Shown in pieces: positions 19,884 to 28,483 of a stretch of 58,672 nucleotides of DNA. The translations under genes were made by a program, and so were the position numbers. The notes beneath the pieces are model-generated. The model did no database searches. It was not told the DNA's origin and saw only the letters and a program-made list of their open reading frames with translations. Source of the DNA: Gemmatimonadetes bacterium SCN 70-22 (GTDB lineage: Bacteria; Gemmatimonadota; Gemmatimonadetes; Gemmatimonadales; Gemmatimonadaceae). Within the stretch, counting starts at the first letter, position 1. Every line of letters starts with the position of its first letter. The DNA lies in NCBI GenBank assembly GCA_001724275.1, contig MEDZ01000009.1, positions 172,543-231,214 of the forward strand, given 5' to 3'.

Positions 19884-21098
19884 CTACTGCGCCGCAGCCT
19901 CCCCGGGCGCGTCCTCCGCCGTCCACGGCCCCAGCTGCGGGGCATCGGGGAGCGACGGCGCCTCGAACTGCGGTGGCGGGGTCCGCAGGATCAACCCGGG
20001 GATGAGCGTGTTGACGAGCGTGTAGACGACGAGCGTCCCGTACAGCTCGCTCGACAGGGCGAACTGGTCGCGGAGGATGCTCCCGATCACCAGGGTGAAG
20101 ACCAGCGTCGGGACGATGGACAGCGCGACGCGGCGCCCCTCGTGCCACTCCTCGCCCAGCGCCAGCCGCCGGTGCAGGGCGACCGTGAACACCTTGAGCG
20201 GGACGAGGACCGCCACCAGCCCCAGCCCTAACGAGACGGAATACGGGGTGAAGAACTCGCGCTCGAGCGACACCCCGGCCTTGAAGAAATAGAAGGGGAT
20301 GAAGAACGAGGCGAACAGCTCGACCCCCGCCAGCAGCCGCTCCGAGCTCAGTGCCGGAAGCTCGGCGCGCAGCCGCACCGCCGACAGCCCGGCCACGAAC
20401 GCTCCCACCAGGTAGTACACGCCCAGCCGCCGCGTGATGAAGGCGCAGACGAGGGCGACGAGGATCAGGAAGGTGAACTCGGTGCGCGGCGCGTACGGCT
20501 CGATGACCTTGAAGAAGACGCGGTACAGCAGCGGCAGCACGGCGACCATGGCGACGAGCACCAGGGTGGAGATGCCGAGGTTCTGTGCGCTGGTGGATTG
20601 CACGAGGACGAAGAGGATGGCGAGCGCGACCAGCTCCGTCCCGATCGCCATCGACTTCACCCAGAACTCGCCTTGCGTCCCGAGCTTGAAGCTCGGGAGC
20701 GAATCGAGGATGAAGCCGGTCGATGGGGTGAGGAGCGCCAGGGCGAAGAGCGCCGCCGTGCGCGGGGCCAGCCCCAGGGCGACCGACGAGATCCACGTCC
20801 CGATCGCGATGAAGACCAGCTGGATCGCGATGTGCTGGACCAGGACGCCCACGCCCTTGCGCAACTCGCTGAAATCGACCTCGAGGCCCGCGAAGAGGAA
20901 GAGCGCGACGATCCCCAGCGTCGAGAAGAGCTGGACGGTGGCGTCGCCGTGGAAGAGGTCGAACTTCATCCCCGCCACGGCGCCGAGGGCGACGGCGGTG
21001 ATGGCGGCCGGGAGGCGGAAGCGCTGCAGGATCCGGGGGACGATGAACAGCCCCATGACGAGGATGCCATACAGGACCTCGGGCGAAATGTTCTCCAT
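19884..21098 (-). CDS. Monovalent cation:proton antiporter (CPA2 family)
   Basis: 404 residues from ATG 21098 (MENISPEVLYG). GGAGG lies 6 nt before this ATG; the earlier ATG 21104 would abut it, so 21098 is preferred. About 12 membrane spans are visible with the CPA2 pattern LFLFAGLEVDFSELRKG near residue 65 and LLTPSTGFILDSL near 125. The family exchanges Na+ or K+ for H+ across the inner membrane. No C-terminal TrkA domain is present; the tail (PPPQFEAPSLPDAPQLGPW) is short and polar. One in-frame TTA at 20229 lies in CGTTAGGG. It follows the ROK kinase on the same strand at a distance of 115 bp. Confidence 0.92.
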   Translation of the reverse strand: MENISPEVLYGILVMGLFIVPRILQRFRLPAAITAVALGAVAGMKFDLFHGDATVQLFSTLGIVALFLFAGLEVDFSELRKGVGVLVQHIAIQLVFIAIGTWISSVALGLAPRTAALFALALLTPSTGFILDSLPSFKLGTQGEFWVKSMAIGTELVALAILFVLVQSTSAQNLGISTLVLVAMVAVLPLLYRVFFKVIEPYAPRTEFTFLILVALVCAFITRRLGVYYLVGAFVAGLSAVRLRAELPALSSERLLAGVELFASFFIPFYFFKAGVSLEREFFTPYSVSLGLGLVAVLVPLKVFTVALHRRLALGEEWHEGRRVALSIVPTLVFTLVIGSILRDQFALSSELYGTLVVYTLVNTLIPGLILRTPPPQFEAPSLPDAPQLGPWTAEDAPGEAAAQ

Positions 21099-21213
21099 CA
21101 GCATCCTCCGTCGAGGTCCTGTCGATCGTCGTACGCCGCACACCCCACCCTGACCGTCGTCGCATCTTAGGCAGCCGATCGAACGTGGGCTACCGGTTCG
21201 CCCGGCGGAATCG

Positions 21214-22137
21214 CTATCCGGCGCCCCGCGTGGCCGGCGATCCCCCAACCGGCCAGAGCCAGGCCGCACCGCGCACTCCGCTCGAATCGCCGTGGCGGTT
21301 CCGCACCACGCGAGTCGCCACCGTGTCGGAGAAGACGTGGCGCGGGAGCTCCGCGGACACCGCCTCGGCGAGCCCCTGCACGTTCGACATCCCCCCGCCC
21401 AGCACGACGACGTCGGGATCGACGATGTTGATGACGGAGGCGAGCGCGCGGGCCAGGCGATCGACGTAGCGCGCGAACGATGCCTGGGCGGCGGCGCTCC
21501 CGTCCACGGCCGCACGGACGATCTCGGCGGGTGCGCGCGTCTCTCCCGTGTGGCGCTGGTGGTCGCGCGCGAACCCCGGCCCCGAGAGCCACGTCTCGAT
21601 GCACCCTTGCTTGCCGCAGTAGCAGGCGGGGCCCGGGTACTCGTCAGGCGCAATCCAGGGCAGCGGGTTGTGTCCCCATTCGCCCGCGATGCGATTGGCG
21701 CCCACCAGGCACTCGCCGTTCACCACGATCCCGCCCCCTACCCCGGTCCCGAGGATCACGCCGAAGGCGACCGGTGCCCCGGCCGCGGCACCGTCGGTGG
21801 CTTCGGAGAGGGCGAAGCAGTTGGCGTCGTTCATCAGGCGCACCGGGCGCCCGAGCGCGCGCGCCAGGTCGTCCCCCAGCGGGCGGCCGATGAGCCAGGT
21901 GGAGTTGGCGTTCTTCACCAGCCCGGTCCCGGGGACGACGGCCCCGGGGATCCCGACCCCGACCGTCCCCGGCTGCGCGGCGGTCGCCTCCACCTCCCCG
22001 ACCAGCCGCCCGATGGCCGCCACCGTCGCGTCGTAGCTTCGCGGGGTCGCGATGCGCCGCCGGACGACGACCTCGCCGGCGTCGGAGAGGGCGATGGTTT
22101 CGATCTTGGTGCCGCCGAGGTCGATCCCGATGCGCAT
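21214..22137 (-). CDS. ROK family sugar kinase (fructokinase / N-acetylglucosamine kinase type)
   Basis: 307 residues from ATG 22137 (MRIGIDLGGTKIE). The ATP-binding motif IGIDLGGTK is at the N-terminus, and the ROK signature includes GVGGGIVVNGECLVG, the histidine in GEWGHNPLPW and the zinc site CYCGKQGCIETW. The catalytic aspartate is in NDANCFALSE. It phosphorylates a free hexose in the cytoplasm; NPLPW and the zinc site fit fructokinase/Mak-like or NagK-like members, which I cannot separate. It is divergent from the P-type ATPase gene, with a 148-bp gap. Confidence 0.93.
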   Translation of the reverse strand: MRIGIDLGGTKIETIALSDAGEVVVRRRIATPRSYDATVAAIGRLVGEVEATAAQPGTVGVGIPGAVVPGTGLVKNANSTWLIGRPLGDDLARALGRPVRLMNDANCFALSEATDGAAAGAPVAFGVILGTGVGGGIVVNGECLVGANRIAGEWGHNPLPWIAPDEYPGPACYCGKQGCIETWLSGPGFARDHQRHTGETRAPAEIVRAAVDGSAAAQASFARYVDRLARALASVINIVDPDVVVLGGGMSNVQGLAEAVSAELPRHVFSDTVATRVVRNRHGDSSGVRGAAWLWPVGGSPATRGAG

Positions 22138-22285
22138 GCCGTGGTTGGTGGAGGCGCCGGAAGTTGCGGCCGCGCATGACACGAGGCCAGCGTTTCCCCC
22201 CTAGCCGAGCGCTGGCGGGGCGCGGTTGATTGCATGTGGGATTGCGCCCCCCTCGGGGGGACGCCGCACCCCATGGGGGCGATCG

Positions 22286-24925
22286 ATGCACGACGTGGGG
22301 CAACGGATGCCGTGGCATGCCCAGCCCGCGAGCGCGGTGGCCGCTGGATGGGAGGTCGATGCGTCGGTGGGATTGGCGCGGGTCGAGGCGACGCGGCGCC
22401 TGGCGCGCTACGGCCACAACCGGATTCGCGAGGCGACGCGGCGCTCGGTGCTGCGGATGATCGTCGACCAGGTGGCCGACATGATGATCATCGTCCTCGT
22501 GGCCGCTGCCGTCATCGCCGGGGCGGTGGGCGAGCCGGCCGATGCGATCGCGATCGTTGCCATCGTCGTCCTCAACGCGGTCCTCGGCTTCCTGCAAGAA
22601 TACCGGGCCGATCGCGCCATGCGGGCGCTGCAGGCGCTCGCCGCCCCCACCGCGCGCGTGCGCCGCGACGGGACGATGGTGACGATCCCGGCCGCCGAGG
22701 TGGTGCCGGGAGACGTGATCGTCCTCGAAGCCGGCATGATCGTCCCGGCCGACGTGCGCCTGACGAGCGCCTGGCACCTGCGCCTGGACGAGTCGGCGCT
22801 GACCGGCGAATCGCACCCGGTGGAGAAGGGGGTCGCACCGCCGGTGGACGCCGAGGCGGCGATCGGCGATCGGCGCACCATGGGCCACAAGGGGACGGTG
22901 GTGGCATTCGGGCGTGGGGAGGGGATTTGTGTCGCGACGGGGATGGCGACGGAGCTCGGGCGCGTCGCGGCGCTGCTCGGCGAGGCGGACGAGCTCCGCA
23001 CCCCGTTGCAGCAGCGGCTGCAACGCTTCGCGACGCAGCTCGGCCTGGTGGTGCTGGCGCTGTGCGCGGCCATCTTCGCGATCGGGCTGCTGCGCGGTGA
23101 GCCGCCGCTCCTGATGTTCCTGACGGCGCTGAGCCTGGCGGTGGCGGCCATGCCGGAGGCGCTCCCGGCGGTGGTGACCGTGTCGCTGGCACTCGGCGCG
23201 CGTCGCATGGCGGGCCGGCACGCCCTGGTGCGACGGCTCCCGGCGGTGGAGACGCTGGGGTCGGTGACGTACATCTGCGCCGACAAGACGGGGACGCTGA
23301 CGCAGAACCGGATGGCCGTGCGCGTGTGGCGCGAGGCGCCGGCGGCGACGACGGCGGCGGTCCCCACGCCGCCCCGCGCGCTGCTCGAGGCGATGGCGCT
23401 CAACTCCGACGTGGCCACCAGCCGCGAGGGGGGGCATCACGGCGACCCCACCGAGGTGGCCCTGCTGGAGTTCGCGCAGCGCCACGGCGTGGACTCGGCG
23501 GCACTGCGGCAGCGCCATCGGCGCCTGGGCGAGCTCCCGTTCTCGTCCGAGCGCGGACGCATGACGACGGTGCACGACGATGGGCGCGGCGGGGCGATGG
23601 TCCTGATGAAGGGGGCGCCCGAGCGGGTGGCGGCATGCTGCAGCCGGGTGCTGGCCGGGGGGGAAGCCGCACCGTTGCGTCTGGCGGACGTGATCGCGGC
23701 GGCCGACGAGATGGCCCGGGACGGATTGCGCGTCATGGCCTATGCCCGGCGCGACGATGCGGTGCGAAGCACGCACGCGCTGTCCGAGGCCGACGAGCGC
23801 GACTTCACGTGCCTGGGGCTGGTGGGGATTGCCGATCCCCTGCGCCCCGAGGCGTCGGCGGCGGTGCAGGAGTGCCGCGCTGCCGGCATCCACGTGGTGA
23901 TGATCACCGGCGATCACCGCGCCACCGCCGAGGCCATCGCCCGCGAGCTGGGCATCGCCGGCGGGGCGGCAGCCGCGAGCCTCACGGGCGCGGCGCTGGC
24001 CCGGCTGGACGACGACACGCTGGTGGAGAAGGCGGGCGACGTGCGCGTCTACGCGCGCGTGGCCCCGGAGCAGAAGATCCGCATCGTGCGCGCGTTGCAG
24101 GCACGCGGCGAGTTCGTCGCGATGACCGGCGACGGCGTCAACGATGCGCCCGCCCTGCGGCAGGCGGAGATCGGGATCGCCATGGGGCGCGTCGGGACCG
24201 ACGTCGCGCGAGAGGCGGCCGACATGGTCCTCACCGACGACAACTTCGCTTCCATCGTCGCCGCCGTGCGCGAGGGGCGGCGCATCTACGACAACATCCG
24301 CAAGTTCATCCGCTACATCCTGACGGGGAACTCCGCCGAGATCTGGCTCCTCTTCCTCGCGCCGCTGGTGATGCTCCCGCTCCCCCTGCTCCCCATCCAC
24401 ATCCTCTGGGTCAACCTCGTCACCGACGGCCTCCCGGGCGTGGCCCTCGCGCTGGAGGGCGCCGAGCGCGACGTGATGCGGCGCCCGCCGCGCGCGCCCG
24501 ACGAGAGCGTCTTCGCGCACGGGCTGTGGCAGCATGCGCTCTGGGTGGGGTTCCTGATGGGGGGGGTGGCGCTGGGGGCACAGGCGTGGGGCGTGCGCAC
24601 CGGCGGGCACTGGCAGAGCATGACGTTCACGGTGCTCGCGCTCTCGCAGCTGGGGCACGCGCTGGCGGTCCGGTCGGAGCGCGAGTCGTTCCTTTCCTTG
24701 GGGCTCGCGGGCAATCCGGTGCTCGCGATCACCGTGCTCGCCACGGTGACGTTGCAGCTGGCGACGCTGTACGTCCCGGCGCTGACACGGGTCTTCCGGA
24801 CGGCCCCGCTGGACGCGGGCGAGCTGGCCCTCTGCCTCGTCCTCTCGACGATGGTCTTCGTGGCGGTGGAGATCGAGAAGGCGTTCCTGCGGCGTGGCTT
24901 CCGCTATGGCCGGCGTGGGCGGTAG
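22286..24925 (+). CDS. P2-type cation-transporting ATPase (Ca2+-like)
   Basis: 879 residues from ATG 22286 (MHDVGQRMPWHAQP), preceded by a GGGGG run; an upstream in-frame ATG at 22226 gives an unlikely arm. The order is the N-terminal cation ATPase domain, the actuator motif TGES, membrane helix 4 with PEALPAVV, the phosphorylation site DKTGTLTQN (Asp333), the nucleotide domain (KGAPERV), and the hinge TGDGVNDAPALRQAEIGIAMG. The C-terminal six helices are present. The PEALP motif and length fit bacterial P2A/P2B-like Ca2+ or Na+ pumps. Ion identity is inferred. Confidence 0.93.
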   Translation: MHDVGQRMPWHAQPASAVAAGWEVDASVGLARVEATRRLARYGHNRIREATRRSVLRMIVDQVADMMIIVLVAAAVIAGAVGEPADAIAIVAIVVLNAVLGFLQEYRADRAMRALQALAAPTARVRRDGTMVTIPAAEVVPGDVIVLEAGMIVPADVRLTSAWHLRLDESALTGESHPVEKGVAPPVDAEAAIGDRRTMGHKGTVVAFGRGEGICVATGMATELGRVAALLGEADELRTPLQQRLQRFATQLGLVVLALCAAIFAIGLLRGEPPLLMFLTALSLAVAAMPEALPAVVTVSLALGARRMAGRHALVRRLPAVETLGSVTYICADKTGTLTQNRMAVRVWREAPAATTAAVPTPPRALLEAMALNSDVATSREGGHHGDPTEVALLEFAQRHGVDSAALRQRHRRLGELPFSSERGRMTTVHDDGRGGAMVLMKGAPERVAACCSRVLAGGEAAPLRLADVIAAADEMARDGLRVMAYARRDDAVRSTHALSEADERDFTCLGLVGIADPLRPEASAAVQECRAAGIHVVMITGDHRATAEAIARELGIAGGAAAASLTGAALARLDDDTLVEKAGDVRVYARVAPEQKIRIVRALQARGEFVAMTGDGVNDAPALRQAEIGIAMGRVGTDVAREAADMVLTDDNFASIVAAVREGRRIYDNIRKFIRYILTGNSAEIWLLFLAPLVMLPLPLLPIHILWVNLVTDGLPGVALALEGAERDVMRRPPRAPDESVFAHGLWQHALWVGFLMGGVALGAQAWGVRTGGHWQSMTFTVLALSQLGHALAVRSERESFLSLGLAGNPVLAITVLATVTLQLATLYVPALTRVFRTAPLDAGELALCLVLSTMVFVAVEIEKAFLRRGFRYGRRGR

Positions 24926-24998
24926 CGGCGCACGCGGCGGGGCTGGCGTCGGCGCCCGGCCGCTGGCCACCTTTCGGGACCGCCGCCCCCTCCCCGTC

Positions 24999-25793
24999 AT
25001 GACCGTCCGTCGCGCTTCCTCTCCCGCCTTCGCCGCCGCCGCCGCCCTGCTGGCCACGGTGTCCGTCTCCGCCTGCGACAACGCGCGCAGCGAGGCGCTC
25101 GACGCCCCGTTCGAGGTGGTCGCCGAGTTCCCGCACGACACCGGGGCGTACACGCAGGGGCTCGTGTGGGCCGACAGCGTCCTGTACGAGAGCACGGGGC
25201 GCTATGGCGATTCCGAGGTGCGCCGCGTCGACCTCCGCACGGGGAAGGTCCTCGCCTCGGCCCCGCTGGCGCACGACCGCTTCGGCGAGGGGCTCGCCCT
25301 GCTGGGGGGGCGCCTGTACCAGCTCACGTGGGAGTCGAAGGTCGCCTACGTGTACGACGCCGCCACCCTCGCGCTCGTCGACTCGCTCCCCTACGAGGGC
25401 GAGGGGTGGGGACTCGCGACCGACGGGACCTCGCTCATCATGAGCGACGGCTCCGATTCGCTGCGCTACCTCACCCCCGCCACCTTCGCCACCGAGCGCG
25501 TGGTGAAGGTGCGCTACCAGGACTCGCCGCTCTCCAAGCTCAATGAGCTCGAGTACGTGAACGGCGAGCTGCTGGCCAACGTGTACGAGTCCGACTGGGT
25601 GGCGCGCATCGACCCGTCCACCGGGGAGGTGCGCGAGCTGGTGGACTTCGCCGCGCTGTGGCCCAGGGGGGAGCGGCCGTACGGCACCGACGTGATGAAC
25701 GGGATCGCCCGCGCCCCGGCGCCGGGCGAGTTGCTCCTGACGGGGAAGCTCTGGCCCACGATGTACTCCGTTCGACTCAAGCGGGCCAAGTAG
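24999..25793 (+). CDS. Glutaminyl-peptide cyclotransferase, lipoprotein
   Basis: 264 residues from ATG 24999, 73 bp after the ATPase stop. The signal peptide ends in a good lipobox, VSAC with Cys26. The mature part is a five-bladed propeller of the glutamine cyclotransferase family: FPHDTGAYTQGLVW near the N-terminus, GEGLALLGGRLYQLTW, GEGWGLATDG, LNELEYVNGELLANVY and GTDVMNGIA. It converts N-terminal glutamine of proteins to pyroglutamate, here on the periplasmic face of a membrane. It may share a transcript with the ATPase, but no link is obvious. Confidence 0.92.
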   Translation: MTVRRASSPAFAAAAALLATVSVSACDNARSEALDAPFEVVAEFPHDTGAYTQGLVWADSVLYESTGRYGDSEVRRVDLRTGKVLASAPLAHDRFGEGLALLGGRLYQLTWESKVAYVYDAATLALVDSLPYEGEGWGLATDGTSLIMSDGSDSLRYLTPATFATERVVKVRYQDSPLSKLNELEYVNGELLANVYESDWVARIDPSTGEVRELVDFAALWPRGERPYGTDVMNGIARAPAPGELLLTGKLWPTMYSVRLKRAK

Positions 25794-25801
25794 GGCGTCG
25801 C

Positions 25802-25824
25802 GACCGGCGAGTCGGTCGCCGGTC
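25802..25824. terminator. Hairpin after glutaminyl cyclase
   Basis: A 9-bp perfect stem (GACCGGCGA / TCGCCGGTC) with a 5-nt loop, 8 bp after the + strand stop. Confidence 0.55.
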
Positions 25825-25831
25825 ACCCCGG

Positions 25832-25859
25832 CCGCCGTGGCACTCTCCCGCCACGGCGG
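25832..25859. terminator. Second hairpin between convergent genes
   Basis: A 10-bp perfect stem (CCGCCGTGGC / GCCACGGCGG) with an 8-nt loop. With the neighbouring hairpin it probably separates the + strand cyclase from the - strand nucleotide carrier. Confidence 0.55.
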
Positions 25860-25895
25860 TGACTTCGTCACGCTCCCGCCGCGGCGGTCACCCCG

Positions 25896-27254
25896 TCAAT
25901 CTCCCGCCGGCGCGCTGCCGCGCACGCCCGCGGTCGCCCCTCGCTCGCGCACCGCATACTGCCGCCCCAGCCATACCGTCAGCAGCAACCAGAGCGCCGA
26001 GAACGGGACCATGGTGAAGGCCAGCCCGGAGGCGGTGAGGCCGAAGACGGCCATCCCGGCGTACGACCACGCCCCCACCTGGTCGCCGACGCGGTACACG
26101 AAGGTGTCGGTGAAGTTCTTCGCCTTGTACTTGTCGGTGCGCGGAACCACGGTGAAGAGCGCCTCACGGGCCGGGCGCTGGATGGCGAAGTTCCCCGCGC
26201 GCCGCGCCACCTGGAAGACGACGAGGACCGAGAGGACGGGGGCGATCCCGAGGATCCCGAAGCCGACGAGCGTCAGGAGCGGGAGGAAGGCGAGCGCGAC
26301 CCCCACGCCCAGCCACTTCATCACGCGGCCGGTCAGGAAGAGCTGGGCGATGAGCGTCAGCGCGTTGGTGATCAGGTCCATGTTGGCGAAGACGCGCGTC
26401 CGCTCGTCGCGGTTGTCGCCGAACGCCGCCGCCACGATGTCGGCCTGCTGGAAGTACAGGAAGGTGGACGAGATGGTGTAGAAGAGGATGAGCGTCGCGA
26501 TGCCGAAGAGGTACGGCGACGAGAAGACGTGCCGGATCCCGTCCAGGATCCCGCCGCCGATCACGTCCTTCGACGCGTCGCGCCCGGCATCGGGGGGGTG
26601 GTCGCCCTCGGCCATCGCCGCGGCGCGCATCGCCCCCTCGTGCCGGTCGAGGACGCGCGCCGCCTGCACGGCCAGCTCGAGGATGGCCGCCGACACCAGC
26701 ATCAGCCCCACCCGCCCCACCACGTCGACGAGCGACGAGGTGATGGTGGCGCCGAGCATCGCGCCTAACGTCCCGCCCACCGCGACGAAACCGAACAGGC
26801 GCTTCCCCTGGCCGGGGCGGAACAGGTCGGTCACCAGCGACCAGAAGACCGAGACGACGAAGAGGTTGAAGACGCTGGTCCAGATGAAGAAGGCGCGCCC
26901 CGCCCAGACCGCCTGCGCGGGGTCGGCGCTGCGGAAGTAGAGGAAGAAGGCGACGAGGTTGAGGGCGAAGAAGCGATACGCCCACGTGACGAACCGCCGC
27001 CGCGTGAGGCGGCCCACGATGGCGGTGTACAGCGGGTGCACCAGGAGCATCCCCGCCAGCGTCCCGGTGAAGAGCCAGGCCAGGTTCTCCGCGCCGCTCG
27101 CCGCTCCGATGTCGTCGCGGATGGGGCGGATGACGTAGTAGGCGCACAGCACCAGGAAGTAGTACGCGGTGGACCAGAGCAGGACCGCCCCTTCCCCTTC
27201 GCGCGCCCCTATCGCCCCCCGCAACCGCAAGGACAGCCCGTTCGATGTCGTCAT
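25896..27254 (-). CDS. Nucleotide-exchange-carrier-like (NTT/Npt1-type) membrane protein
   Basis: 452 residues with about 11-12 spans. The start region LLWSTAYYFLVLCAYYVIRPIRDDIG matches the N-terminal signature of NTP/NDP exchange transporters of the Npt1/Tlc kind, and FFIWTSVFNLFVVSVFWSLVTD and RRAGNFAIQRPAREALFTVV are also typical. Classic NTTs exchange ATP for ADP in obligate intracellular bacteria and plastids. Related proteins in free-living bacteria have no agreed substrate, so the function here is unresolved. The TTA at 26766 lies in CGTTAGGC. The next gene on the strand (aldo/keto reductase) is 69 bp upstream. Confidence 0.85.
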   Translation of the reverse strand: MTTSNGLSLRLRGAIGAREGEGAVLLWSTAYYFLVLCAYYVIRPIRDDIGAASGAENLAWLFTGTLAGMLLVHPLYTAIVGRLTRRRFVTWAYRFFALNLVAFFLYFRSADPAQAVWAGRAFFIWTSVFNLFVVSVFWSLVTDLFRPGQGKRLFGFVAVGGTLGAMLGATITSSLVDVVGRVGLMLVSAAILELAVQAARVLDRHEGAMRAAAMAEGDHPPDAGRDASKDVIGGGILDGIRHVFSSPYLFGIATLILFYTISSTFLYFQQADIVAAAFGDNRDERTRVFANMDLITNALTLIAQLFLTGRVMKWLGVGVALAFLPLLTLVGFGILGIAPVLSVLVVFQVARRAGNFAIQRPAREALFTVVPRTDKYKAKNFTDTFVYRVGDQVGAWSYAGMAVFGLTASGLAFTMVPFSALWLLLTVWLGRQYAVRERGATAGVRGSAPAGD

Positions 27255-27323
27255 GGAATGTGCCTGGTGCTCGTCAGGCTCCCGGTCACGGGAGGATGAG
27301 GGGGTGGCCCCGGCCGGCCGCGC

Positions 27324-28319
27324 CTAACGCGGACGCGCCGGCGCCGGGGGGAGGGCGTCGACGAAGTCGGCGAGCGCCTTGCGCTGCGCCGGGGTCGGGA
27401 GCCGCCCCACGCCACCGCCGATGTTGTCGATCATGTGTCGCGCCTGGCTGGTGGCCGGCGTGACGGCGGTGATGGCCGGGTGCGAGACGACCCACTTGAG
27501 CAGGAGCTGCGCCCACGTCTTCGCGTCCACCTCGGCGGCCCAGTCGGGGAGCGGGCGGTCGCCGATGCGGCGGAAGAGCGAGGTGCGGCCGAAGGGGGCG
27601 TAGGCCAGGACGGCGATCTTGCGCTCCTGCGCCAGGGGGAGGATCACCTCCTCCACCTGCCGGTTGTCGGCCGCGTAGTCGATCCCGATGAAGTCGAGCG
27701 GCTCGCGCTTCATCACCTCGATGAGTCCGGGATACTGCGGCTCGAAGGTGGTGGTCACGCCGATGTAGCGCACGCGCCCGTCCTTCTTGTAGCCCTCGAG
27801 GACCGCCAGGTGCGTGGGGACGTCGGACATGTTGTGCACCTGGATCAGGTCGATCATCGGGCGCTTGAGGCGCGCGAACGACTGCTCCACCTGCGCGCGC
27901 GCCGCCTCGGGGTCGGCCTTGCCCCCCGAGCCGCGCCCGGCGGCGTTGAGCTTGGTGGCCCAGAACATCCTGCCGGCGATCCCGAGCTCATTCACGATCT
28001 CCCCCGCCACCTGCTCGGAGACGCCGTATCCCGGCGCCGTGTCGAAGAGCGTGGCGCCGCGCTCCACCATCGCCTTGAAGACCTCCTTGAGCGCGGTGAT
28101 CTCCTCGCTGCGGGCGACGGAAGCGAAGGTCGCCGAGCTCCCCAGCCCGATGACCGGGAGCATCTCGCCGGTGGAGGGGATGGCCTTCTTGAGGAGGCTG
28201 TCCTGCGCGATGAGCGCGCCGGGGCCGAAGTGCTGCAGGGCCCGCAGGAGGCCCGGGGAGAGGGCGAGGGCGGCGCCGCCGCCGGCGGCAGAACGGATCC
28301 AGGCGCGACGGTTCAGCAT
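27324..28319 (-). CDS. Aldo/keto reductase with Tat-type signal
   Basis: 331 residues from ATG 28317-28319 (MLNRRAWIRSAAGGGAALAL). The twin arginine and hydrophobic stretch suggest export by the Tat route. The AKR tetrad is visible: Asp and Tyr in LFDTAPGYGVSE, Lys in ATKLN, and His in DLIQVHNM. The protein should be an NAD(P)H-dependent carbonyl reductase, but export of such an enzyme is unusual and the cofactor is unclear. The stop TAG lies inside a CGTTAGGC octamer (27322-27329). The upstream open frame is rejected as it is low-complexity. Confidence 0.88.
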   Translation of the reverse strand: MLNRRAWIRSAAGGGAALALSPGLLRALQHFGPGALIAQDSLLKKAIPSTGEMLPVIGLGSSATFASVARSEEITALKEVFKAMVERGATLFDTAPGYGVSEQVAGEIVNELGIAGRMFWATKLNAAGRGSGGKADPEAARAQVEQSFARLKRPMIDLIQVHNMSDVPTHLAVLEGYKKDGRVRYIGVTTTFEPQYPGLIEVMKREPLDFIGIDYAADNRQVEEVILPLAQERKIAVLAYAPFGRTSLFRRIGDRPLPDWAAEVDAKTWAQLLLKWVVSHPAITAVTPATSQARHMIDNIGGGVGRLPTPAQRKALADFVDALPPAPARPR

Positions 28320-28483
28320 GGACGGTCTCCCGTGAGTGGACGACCGCTGGTGCGGTCCGGGATGGAGCGAGAGGGAACGGCCGAAAGCTACGCACGAGGT
28401 GCGTGGGGCGCTGCGGGAGCGCCCGAACACGTCCCTCCATCGCATGTTGCTCCCTCCTCCCGTGGGGCGTAGAATCGCCCACC
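28320..28483. promoter_or_regulatory. Divergent promoter region, AKR / DUF3179
   Basis: 164 bp between divergent starts. On the + strand TAGAAT (28470-28475) lies 8 nt before the DUF3179 ATG with no Shine-Dalgarno sequence, consistent with a leaderless transcript. I see no clear element for the AKR side. Confidence 0.4.

Noticed and set aside
21644-25195. Very long minus-strand open frame antisense to the P-type ATPase
   Set aside because: It is Arg/His-rich, lacks any domain, and results from high third-position GC opposite clear genes. The same holds for long antisense or out-of-phase frames near 1777-4926, 15053-17470, 29032-30516 and 32205-34439.
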